Assembly: GCA_036733165.1 (NCBI GenBank)
Contig: DAINBB010000034.1
Location: 1-12,652 of the forward strand
Reading direction: 5' to 3'
Origin: JAFGGT01 sp036733165
GTDB taxonomy: Archaea > Methanobacteriota_B > Thermococci > Methanofastidiosales > NM3
Length of the DNA: 12,652 bases
Shown here in pieces: positions 1-5,477 of the stretch (position 1 is its first letter; every line of letters starts with the position of its first letter). The position numbers were made by a program, and so were the translations under genes. Below the pieces are notes generated by a model that worked only from the letters and a program-made list of their open reading frames with translations, did not search any database and was not told the origin of the DNA.

Positions 1-135
1 TTCTATCTGTCCGTTCGCTAGGCTTTCAGCCTGCAGATTGCCAGGCGGGTCCGGCTGTGCCATTACTGGACCGACAGACAAGAGCGACAACAGGATGAAG
101 GCCCCCAAGAAGAATCTCAATGGGCGGTCATTCAT
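1..135 (-). CDS. Secreted protein with signal peptide, probable Fn3-type start (partial, N-terminus only)
   Basis: Only the first 45 codons are inside the window; the reading frame is still open at the left edge. The translation starts MNDRPLRFFLGAFILLSLLS and continues to a VMA-Q junction. That is a short basic start, a hydrophobic core of about 18 residues and a signal peptidase-like cleavage site near residue 26. The residues after it (PDPPGNLQAESLANGQIE) resemble the first strands of a fibronectin type III or similar beta-sandwich domain, where a Pro-x-Asn-Leu-x-Ala opening and a Gly-x-Ile strand are common; that assignment is an inference from 18 residues. The ATG at 135 overlaps by one base the TAA of the small gene upstream (TAATG), and GGTGAGGT at 137-144 provides a ribosome binding site. 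The product is probably exported or cell-surface; its function cannot be told from this fragment. Confidence 0.72.
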   Translation of the reverse strand, partial: MNDRPLRFFLGAFILLSLLSVGPVMAQPDPPGNLQAESLANGQIE

Positions 136-275
136 TACCTCACCTTTTCCTCATCCATATAATATATGAGTTTTTCCAAGAATTCTTGCCAATTTTTAGC
201 ATGCAGCTTCCCTTTGGCCTCGATTGCCTTGAAATAAAGTTCGTCTGGTATGTTCTTGAAAGTAATATTTTTCAT
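135..275 (-). CDS. Small ribbon-helix-helix-like protein, 46 aa
   Basis: A 46-residue frame starts at ATG 275 and ends with TAA at 137-135. It begins MKNITFKNIPDELYFKAIEA and continues to about KLIYYMDEEKVR. The pattern is one short strand (KNITFKNIP), a helix with the DELY signature, a turn, and a second helix (NWQEFLEKLIYYM). This is the layout of ribbon-helix-helix DNA-binding proteins such as VapB/CopG-type antitoxins and regulators, where Ile-Pro-Asp/Glu-Glu-Leu-Tyr is common. GGGG at 283-286 lies seven bases before the start. The stop shares a base with the start of the secreted protein gene, so the two are probably translationally coupled. The gene is clearly AT-richer than its neighbours. 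No toxin gene is visible beside it, so a role as a local regulator is at least as likely as antitoxin; both are inference. Confidence 0.68.
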   Translation of the reverse strand: MKNITFKNIPDELYFKAIEAKGKLHAKNWQEFLEKLIYYMDEEKVR

Positions 276-307
276 CTAATATCCCCTTTTCATAAAATAC
301 GACGTTT

Positions 308-338
308 TACTATAAAGTAACTTTTCCTTTAAATATCT
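308..338 (-). promoter_or_regulatory. Probable promoter of the RHH / secreted-protein unit
   Basis: On the minus strand this stretch holds two TATA-like elements: TATTTAAA around 329-336 and CTTTATA at 311-317. The first would start transcription near 307, leaving about 30 leader bases; the second would start near 288, just ahead of the GGGG ribosome binding site. Which one is used cannot be decided from sequence alone. Confidence 0.4.
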
Positions 339-344
339 TTTTGT

Positions 345-369
345 ATAATAAAAAAATCTATTTTATTAT
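345..369 (-). terminator. Probable terminator of gatDE
   Basis: The gatE stop codon (358-360) sits inside a perfect 9-base inverted repeat (ATAATAAAA at 345-353 and TTTTATTAT at 361-369, 7-base loop). Read on the minus strand, a run of seven T (350-356) follows directly after the stop. T-runs are the known core of intrinsic termination in archaea. The hairpin is AT-only and weak, so the T-run is the stronger evidence. Confidence 0.5.
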
Positions 370-2199
370 TCTCTCAAGTTCCTCGTGAAGTATGGCGCTG
401 ATGGTCTTTCCATCGCTCTTTCCCTTCAGTTCTGCCATGACCTTGCCCATGAGCGGCTTGAAGGCGTCCATGCCCTTCTCATCGATGGTGCCGGCGTTGC
501 TCCCAATGACATCAAGTATGACTTTCCTCACCTGTTCTTCGGATGTCTGCGATATGCCAAGCGAGTCTATGGCCGCATCGACTGAACATCCTTCCCTGTG
601 GGCATGCCTCAGTATGTCCTCATAGCTCTCCAGGGGGACCTTCTCATGCAGCGCCATGAAGGAATCTATGAGGTCGGGGTCATCGATAACGATCCCTTCC
701 CTTGACAGCATTGTTATGGTCTCGTAGAGTCTGAGGAACTTTCCAAGCGGCATCCCGTGTTCCCTCTGGGAACTGACGAACAGTTCCTCTATGTCCCAGT
801 CCACGATCTTCCTCGCGTTCTCGTCAGAGATGCCATATTCATGTCTCAACCTCTCGATGCGCTTTTCAGGGAGTTCCGGCAGGTTGGTCATCACGTCGTC
901 CAGCAGTTCCTTGGTGAGAAGGATTGGATAGACATCGGTCTCGGGATACATCCTGCTCCTACCGGGGAGCGGCCTCATGTACTGAGTGTTGCCGTCAGGG
1001 AGCGGCCTTCTCGTCTCGTTCGGCACGCCCTCAAGGGCCATGTTCGCCCTCTTTGCGATAACGGCAAGGGCCTTTGATGCCACCCTCTCATCTGCCGCCA
1101 CCATGACGAAGGCGTCCATCTCGCCGACATCAAGGGCCTCCCTCACCTTGGAAACCTCCTCTTGACATATGCCATATGCCGGCAGTTCGTCGCTGTGGAA
1201 GATGCCCTTTACGTATTTTCTTGAATAGTCGGCCATCTCCGTGCCCAGTCTCCTGCCCTTCTGGACCTCCTTGCCCAAAAGTCCCTTGAACTTTGGCAGC
1301 CTGATGCCGTATGCCCCTCCCTTTATGATCTTGCACGCGGTCCCCTCGAAAATCTTCGAGAGGTCCTTCATCTCAGGCCCAATAGGTCCTGCCTGTCTGG
1401 ACGCGAGCTCGTCCCTGATAGAGAGCAGCGATAATTGTCTCGTCGCCTCGTTTCGAACGTATGCATCGATGAGATTGAGCTCCTGGACCCCCTTTATCTC
1501 AACACGGTTCCCGCCTTTTATGGAGATGTTCACATCCTGTCGGATGGTGCCTATCCCCCTCTTGAGCCTCCCGGTGGACTTCATGACCTGCCCCAGGAAC
1601 AGTGCTACGTCCCTTGCCTGGTCCGGATGGTGCATCGATGGGTCGGTGGCTATCTCGACCAGCGGCGTGCCGAGCCTGTCAACATTCCATATCTTCGTGT
1701 TGCCTGCCTTCTCAACAAGCCTTGCGGCGTCCTCCTCAAGGCATATGGTCGGTATCATGACGTTGCCATGCCTGGATGTGGCACTTCCGTTGAGCGCGAC
1801 CAGGGCGGTGCGCTGGAAACCACTCACGTTGGATCCATCGATGACGATCTTTCTCATGAACTGTATCTGGTCCACTATGTCCGCCTTAAGGAGGGAAGAT
1901 ATCTGCAGGAGTATGTAGATTGCCTCCTCGTTTGGTTGATGGGGCGGCTCCTCGTCCGCATATACCAGGCATGTCCCCTCAAGCGAACCCTTGTATATGT
2001 TGACTATGCCCTTTGTGAACTCCTCCTTTGCGGCAGGGTCTATCTCCCCGAGTTCGCTCATCGTGGGCCTCAATCTCCTCTCGTATGAATAATCGTGAGA
2101 ATCCTCAAGGATCGTCGGACAACTGCAGAAAAGCTTCTCCGTGTCAAGTTGTGCATGTATCTCCAGCCCAACCCTGAGCCCCAGCGCTTCGTAGTCCAT
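358..2199 (-). CDS. gatE: Glutamyl-tRNA(Gln) amidotransferase subunit E
   Basis: GatE is the tRNA-binding and kinase/transamidase subunit of the archaeal GatDE complex. It phosphorylates Glu on misacylated tRNA-Gln and amidates it with ammonia from GatD. The start chosen is ATG 2199, giving 613 residues, a normal GatE length. It reads MDYEALGLRVGLEIHAQLDT, the family N-terminus, and has AGGTGA at 2205-2210 upstream. A longer frame to 2322 only runs back into gatD. Visible features: GLEIHAQL (11-18), the CxC pair C25/C27, GSNVSGFQRT, EEDAAR, RLGTPLVEIATDPS and IRQDVNISI, all GatB/GatE catalytic-core signatures. An inserted GAD-type region before GNTQYMRPLPGRSRMYPETD distinguishes GatE from GatB. 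The YqeY-like helical tail forms the C-terminus. It lies five bases after gatD in one unit and ends at TAG 358-360. Confidence 0.96.
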   Translation of the reverse strand: MDYEALGLRVGLEIHAQLDTEKLFCSCPTILEDSHDYSYERRLRPTMSELGEIDPAAKEEFTKGIVNIYKGSLEGTCLVYADEEPPHQPNEEAIYILLQISSLLKADIVDQIQFMRKIVIDGSNVSGFQRTALVALNGSATSRHGNVMIPTICLEEDAARLVEKAGNTKIWNVDRLGTPLVEIATDPSMHHPDQARDVALFLGQVMKSTGRLKRGIGTIRQDVNISIKGGNRVEIKGVQELNLIDAYVRNEATRQLSLLSIRDELASRQAGPIGPEMKDLSKIFEGTACKIIKGGAYGIRLPKFKGLLGKEVQKGRRLGTEMADYSRKYVKGIFHSDELPAYGICQEEVSKVREALDVGEMDAFVMVAADERVASKALAVIAKRANMALEGVPNETRRPLPDGNTQYMRPLPGRSRMYPETDVYPILLTKELLDDVMTNLPELPEKRIERLRHEYGISDENARKIVDWDIEELFVSSQREHGMPLGKFLRLYETITMLSREGIVIDDPDLIDSFMALHEKVPLESYEDILRHAHREGCSVDAAIDSLGISQTSEEQVRKVILDVIGSNAGTIDEKGMDAFKPLMGKVMAELKGKSDGKTISAILHEELERIIK

Positions 2200-2204
2200 G
2201 CATT

Positions 2205-3467
2205 TCACCTCTGATAGTTGTATTCGTCCACATGGGACCTGTCGGTTATCTCGCCCGCGATGTCCGAGAGCATGAACTCCCTTAGCTCGTCGTGTGAATC
2301 GTAATGCCCGAGAGCGAAGCACAGCTTACACCATGCCGTCTCCGCCAACATGTCCCCAAGCGGGACCACGCCCTTCTCCTTCAGCTCCCTTCCGCCCCTG
2401 TAGACGTTCATGTTGACCATGCCATGTATGCATTGGCTGGTCATTCCGAAGAACATTCCTTCCTCAATCCCCCTGTCTATCTCGTCGCGCATGCTCATCG
2501 GCGCATGGCCAAGTCCGGTGCCCTCCAGGACAACTCCCTTGAATCCCTTGTCTATAAGGCATGAGAGGACCTCCCTGGACTCTGGATATGTCTTGACGAG
2601 CCCGACCTTCTCCTCCACCGCAGTGTCAAGGACCATGTCACCGTTCGACTCGTCCTTGTAATCCGAGAGGAACTCTATAGAGCTCCCTCCGTAGACCCTG
2701 GCTATGGGGCTGCTGTTGATGCTTGTGAACGCATCCCTGCGGGACGTATGGAACTTTCTCACCCTCGTGCCCCTGTGCACATGACAGAACTCGTCGTTCA
2801 TGTCGGCATGCATGCAGAGCACCACCTCCTTGCAGTCGGAGGAAGAGAAGTTGACGGAGGATATGAGATTGAACGCGGCATCCGAGGAAGGCCTGTCGGA
2901 GGAACGCTGCGCACCGACGAAGACAACGGGCACCGGCAGTTCCCTGAGCATGAACGATATCATCGACGTCGTGTAATGGAGCGTGTCGGTCCCATGGGTC
3001 ACAACGACACCGTCGTATCCCCCCTCGATATGGTCATATATGGAGGACGCCATGTCTTTCCAGTCCCTTATCCTTATGTCCTCGCTCACTATGGAAAGCA
3101 TCTCCTTTCCGCTGATGTTCGCAAGCTCCGAGAGCTCAGGCACCAGCATCAGGAGCTCCTCCGGAGAGAATGCCGGATAGACGGCACCGGTCTGGTAGTC
3201 GATCTTCGACGCCACCGTGCCCCCTGTTCCCAAAATGGCTATGTCAGGCAGCTCGTCCCGATAGCTTATCTCCATCCTGGGCATCGTGGCAGAGAATGGT
3301 TTTCCCTTTTCCAATACCTCAACCGCCAGGTCCCTCCTCCTGAAACCTATGTTGTAGCCATTGTCCAGCTTAACGGATATTATTTCCCTGCCTGCGTCCG
3401 ATGGCATGAGAATGCCCTCATAAACGTTCTCTCCTTTCCTTATCCTGATCCTGTCTCCAACTTCCAC
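2205..3467 (-). CDS. gatD: Glutamyl-tRNA(Gln) amidotransferase subunit D (glutaminase)
   Basis: GatD is the L-asparaginase-like subunit of GatDE that hydrolyses glutamine and hands ammonia to GatE. I place the start at GTG 3467, giving 420 residues beginning MEVGDRIRIRKGENVYEG. A GGGTGAG ribosome binding site lies just upstream, and this matches the short beta-barrel domain that opens GatD proteins. The frame can be extended to a GTG at 3521, but that adds 18 residues unlike the family and has no binding site. Residues 1-60 form the N-terminal barrel. The asparaginase core follows with GTGGTVAS (80-87), SED (128-130), THGTDTL (157-163), VGAQRSSDRPSSDAAFNL, and the VRKFHTSRRDAF segment carrying the expected catalytic lysine. 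The stop TGA (2207-2205) overlaps the gatE ribosome binding site, which favours coupled synthesis of the two subunits. Confidence 0.95.
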   Translation of the reverse strand: MEVGDRIRIRKGENVYEGILMPSDAGREIISVKLDNGYNIGFRRRDLAVEVLEKGKPFSATMPRMEISYRDELPDIAILGTGGTVASKIDYQTGAVYPAFSPEELLMLVPELSELANISGKEMLSIVSEDIRIRDWKDMASSIYDHIEGGYDGVVVTHGTDTLHYTTSMISFMLRELPVPVVFVGAQRSSDRPSSDAAFNLISSVNFSSSDCKEVVLCMHADMNDEFCHVHRGTRVRKFHTSRRDAFTSINSSPIARVYGGSSIEFLSDYKDESNGDMVLDTAVEEKVGLVKTYPESREVLSCLIDKGFKGVVLEGTGLGHAPMSMRDEIDRGIEEGMFFGMTSQCIHGMVNMNVYRGGRELKEKGVVPLGDMLAETAWCKLCFALGHYDSHDELREFMLSDIAGEITDRSHVDEYNYQR

Positions 3468-3493
3468 AATCTCACCCAAAAAACAGATAATTG

Positions 3494-3531
3494 TTAGGAC
3501 GTTCCCTAATTCTACGCCCACATTAAAAAAC
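3494..3531 (-). promoter_or_regulatory. gatD leader: weak TATA and a 16-base palindrome
   Basis: Read on the minus strand, a T-rich TATA-like element (GTTTTTTAA, about 3523-3531) would place transcription start near 3500. An inverted repeat TTAGG-N6-CCTAA spans 3494-3509, on top of that predicted start and ahead of the GTG at 3467. It could be an operator or a small leader hairpin. The T-run may also help end the methyltransferase transcript arriving from upstream. All of this is inference from position. Confidence 0.33.
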
Positions 3532-3543
3532 TATGTGGGACGC

Positions 3544-4131
3544 TCAAGGCCCTCTGGGCCTAGACCTGACAACGAACAGCTCTTCGAAGAACAGTTTCTT
3601 CCTGCCGATTATCTCTGTCTCCAGGCCCATGAGATCCAGCCTTTTCATGGTCTCGGATGGGTTGGACAGGGAGGATAGGACGAGATAGACCTTCCCCTTC
3701 TCGCTGAGGTGCTCCATGACCCCGTCAATGAATCGCTCAGTGACCTCGCAGCCCTCCCTTCCTCCGTCCCAGCATCTGTCATAGATGCCTGTGGAGAACT
3801 CCTCGGATGGGAGGTAAGGGGGATTGAAGATTATTGTGTCATATGTGCCCTCAACGTTCTCGAACATGTCGCTCAGGCGGAACTCTATGTCGGATATGCC
3901 GTTCCTCCGGGCGTTTGCCGTTGATAGCTCGACCGCCGCGGGATTGATGTCAACGCCCGACACGACCCCGCCCATGAGGGCTGCCGTGATCGATACATAG
4001 CCTGTGCCACACCCGATCTCAAGCACCTTGTCACCACTATCGACCTCAATATTGTGCGCCAGTAGCAATGTATCGTCCATCACGGGATATACGTTATCCC
4101 ACTCCTCTATGGAGATTTCGGTTGCCATCAT
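3544..4131 (-). CDS. HemK2/Mtq2-type protein methyltransferase
   Basis: This is a 195-residue class I SAM-dependent methyltransferase. Motif I is VLEIGCGTG (36-44), the acidic SAM ribose ligand is in GVDIN (59-63), and NPPY (103-106) marks enzymes that methylate a planar amide or amino nitrogen. The N-terminal VYPVMDDTLLLA (14-25) corresponds to the VY-P-x-x-D-T-xx-L signature of the short HemK2/Mtq2 group, which lacks the long N-terminal domain of bacterial PrmC. By analogy it would methylate the Gln of the GGQ motif in archaeal release factor aRF1, probably with a Trm112-like partner; that substrate is inferred. Start codons ATG 4131 and ATG 4128 are adjacent and cannot be separated. There is no ribosome binding site, but a TATA-like TCTTTAA at 4152-4158 about 25 bases upstream suggests a leaderless message. 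Confidence 0.85.
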   Translation of the reverse strand: MMATEISIEEWDNVYPVMDDTLLLAHNIEVDSGDKVLEIGCGTGYVSITAALMGGVVSGVDINPAAVELSTANARRNGISDIEFRLSDMFENVEGTYDTIIFNPPYLPSEEFSTGIYDRCWDGGREGCEVTERFIDGVMEHLSEKGKVYLVLSSLSNPSETMKRLDLMGLETEIIGRKKLFFEELFVVRSRPRGP

Positions 4132-4151
4132 CCAAAATAATAAGATTAACG

Positions 4152-4160
4152 TTAAAGATT
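4152..4160 (-). promoter_or_regulatory. TATA-like element of the methyltransferase gene
   Basis: TCTTTAA (minus strand, 4152-4158) sits about 25 bases before ATG 4131 in the 35-base gap after the Lrp-like gene. With no ribosome binding site in the gap, this spacing fits a leaderless transcript. Readthrough from the Lrp-like gene remains possible. Confidence 0.35.
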
Positions 4161-4166
4161 TTGTCT

Positions 4167-4400
4167 CTATACGTCGATGACTATGGCAGTTGTGGTATCT
4201 ATCACACCATCTATCTTATGTATCTCTTGGATAACGGTCTTGGTAAGTTCGCCAAGGTCCTTGGCGTTGATCCTTATGATCGCGTCATAGGGACCCGTTA
4301 CCGCGTCAACCATGGAAACACACTTATGCTTCTTAAGTTCCTCAACTACATCATGCACCTTGCCGATGGCAATGGTGACCAACACATATGCCTCAACCAT
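4167..4400 (-). CDS. Stand-alone Lrp/AsnC effector-binding (RAM) domain protein
   Basis: The 77-residue product begins MVEAYVLVTIAIGKVHDVVE and has the alternating strand-helix-strand pattern of the RAM domain of Lrp/AsnC regulators. It includes the central VDAVTGPYDAIIRINAKD segment, where the TGPYD turn is a hallmark, and a last strand IDTTTAIVIDV. Canonical Lrp proteins carry an N-terminal helix-turn-helix before this domain; here it is absent and no in-frame extension supplies it. Known stand-alone RAM proteins (SraA type) assemble into oligomers that bind amino acids and may co-assemble with full-length Lrp proteins. A role as amino-acid sensor or modulator is therefore likely, but its ligand is unknown. 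The start ATG 4400 is preceded by TTGGTG (4407-4412) and the upstream region is very AT-rich. Confidence 0.88.
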   Translation of the reverse strand: MVEAYVLVTIAIGKVHDVVEELKKHKCVSMVDAVTGPYDAIIRINAKDLGELTKTVIQEIHKIDGVIDTTTAIVIDV

Positions 4401-4417
4401 TTTTGCACCAATTATGT

Positions 4418-4440
4418 TTTATATTAAAATTATTTAAATC
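4418..4440 (-). promoter_or_regulatory. Promoter of the RAM-domain gene
   Basis: The minus strand holds ATTTAAATA at 4431-4439 and TTTAATATAAAA further down. The first box would start transcription near 4411, just ahead of the GGTG ribosome binding site at 4407-4410. The rest of the 73-base gap down to 4474 shows no gene and no clear terminator. Confidence 0.45.
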
Positions 4441-4473
4441 TTTCTTGGTAGTGGACATTCTTTCGGCAAACGG

Positions 4474-4980
4474 TCATCCAACATACTTCATTATGTCGAA
4501 GATTAGCAGCGAGATGAAGGTCAGCAGACCCAGCAACTGGATGTGGTTGTTCGCGTAGTCGTCAGGGAAGCGCAATCTTGACCCGATGTACGGAAATAGG
4601 AAATGCCTCCTTGGAAGCAAGGGATATAAAACCGGCACCCCGGACGTTGTCAGGGAATCCGCCACTATGTGTGAGAGAAGCGCAAGGGATGCGTATAGCG
4701 CCCCTTCCATCCCTAAAAGATTCGAGACGTATGTGTCGCCCGCATCGAAGACGTAGGGCAATGCATATATTACCAGGAAGACTGCCAGGACGAACAGCAG
4801 CGAATGCGTGAAGGACCTCTCCCTTCTCCTGAAAAGCGTCCTGTCGATGTTCGGCAACAGCGAGAATATGCATGTCCAGAGCACCATGTCGAACATCTTG
4901 AGCCCGTGGCCCCCCCATAGTGCGAGCAGCCCGAAAAGCGAAAAAAGTATACCAAATGCCAGATGTGTCTTAGATTCCAT
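4474..4980 (-). CDS. YdjM-family membrane-bound metal-dependent hydrolase-like protein
   Basis: A 168-residue membrane protein of the YdjM/DUF457 type. The family's polar residues are all present and set in membrane helices: His6 in THLAFG, the LLPNID stretch ending at Asp46, RSFTHS with His59, and the SHIVADSLTTSGVPVLYPL block with His104 and Asp108. These are thought to bind a metal. Hydrophobic segments lie roughly at 7-24, 32-45, 61-79, 93-110 and 147-165. In bacteria a member is linked to the LexA/SOS response, but the biochemical role is not established, so none is assigned here. The start ATG 4980 is one base after the acetyltransferase stop (TGA-T-ATG), so the two are almost certainly cotranscribed and coupled. 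Confidence 0.85.
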   Translation of the reverse strand: MESKTHLAFGILFSLFGLLALWGGHGLKMFDMVLWTCIFSLLPNIDRTLFRRRERSFTHSLLFVLAVFLVIYALPYVFDAGDTYVSNLLGMEGALYASLALLSHIVADSLTTSGVPVLYPLLPRRHFLFPYIGSRLRFPDDYANNHIQLLGLLTFISLLIFDIMKYVG

Positions 4981-4981
4981 A

Positions 4982-5419
4982 TCAATCCGCCATATCCTTT
5001 ATCATAATCAGGGCGGTCTCTCCGTCCTCGTAGTAGGCCTCTACCTTCTCACATATCTTGAAGTCCATCCTTTTGTAGAAGGATATGGCCCTTGAGTTGC
5101 CCTCCCTTACCTCAAGCCTGATGCTGGTGACGAACTTCTCCCTTTTCAATATGTCCATCAGCCTGTCCATCAGCCCCCTACCGATGCCGAGATTGCGATA
5201 TTCCTCCAAGACGGCAAGGGATATCACGTGCCCCTCGTCATTGTAGGGTATCCCTATAACGTACCCAGCCACCTTGTCGACCTCCGCTACCAGGAACGTG
5301 TCCTGGAAGTTCGCGTAAAGGTAGTTTATCATGTTGGGAGGATATGGGAACTTAAAGCATTCGTACTCTATCTTGAGCACATTCATCACGTCCCCGGCAT
5401 TTATCTCACGTACCAACAT
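4982..5419 (-). CDS. RimI-like GNAT N-acetyltransferase
   Basis: A 145-residue GNAT protein resembling RimI/Ard1 protein N-terminal acetyltransferases. It starts MLVREINAGDVMNVLKIEYE. The acetyl-CoA binding motif A is in the strand ISLAVLEEYRN followed by RNLGIGRGL (75-83), matching the Q/R-x-x-G-x-G/A pyrophosphate loop. The next strand IRLEVREGNSRAISFYKRMDF (100-120) is the RimI signature LEVR-x-x-N-x-x-A-x-x-x-Y-x-x-x-x-F. In archaea such enzymes acetylate protein N-termini, including ribosomal proteins; the target here is not determined. The start ATG 5419 is about 30 bases from the centre of a TATA element and has no strong ribosome binding site, so the transcript is probably leaderless or nearly so. 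The gene is the first of a two-gene unit with the YdjM-like gene. Confidence 0.87.
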   Translation of the reverse strand: MLVREINAGDVMNVLKIEYECFKFPYPPNMINYLYANFQDTFLVAEVDKVAGYVIGIPYNDEGHVISLAVLEEYRNLGIGRGLMDRLMDILKREKFVTSIRLEVREGNSRAISFYKRMDFKICEKVEAYYEDGETALIMIKDMAD

Positions 5420-5441
5420 TTTCCGACCATTGTTTTTTTTG

Positions 5442-5457
5442 AATTATATTTAATAAT
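5442..5457. promoter_or_regulatory. Shared bidirectional TATA region
   Basis: TTATATTTAA (plus strand, 5444-5453) reads TTAAATATAA on the minus strand, so the same bases give an acceptable TATA box both ways. Its centre is about 30 bases from ATG 5419 (minus, acetyltransferase) and about 30 bases from ATG 5478 (plus, unknown gene). This near-perfect symmetry suggests divergent, roughly leaderless transcripts from one TATA site. An eight-T run at 5433-5440 lies on the acetyltransferase side. Confidence 0.55.
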
Positions 5458-5477
5458 GTATTAATAAAAATTAGTGT

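Noticed and set aside
135..275. RHH protein as antitoxin of a classical toxin-antitoxin pair
   Set aside because: The coupled downstream gene encodes a signal-peptide protein, not a PIN or RelE-type toxin, so only the RHH-like call is kept.
1241..1918. Long plus-strand frame of 225 codons opposite gatE
   Set aside because: Ser/Leu/Pro-rich translation with no motif; it is the antisense shadow of the well-supported gatE gene.
2200..2322. A 41-residue N-terminal extension of gatE
   Set aside because: It lies wholly inside the end of gatD, is unlike GatE proteins, and the ATG at 2199 has a ribosome binding site and the family start.
2748..3497. Plus-strand frame of 249 codons opposite gatD
   Set aside because: Arg/His/Gly-rich shadow of gatD with no promoter or domain.
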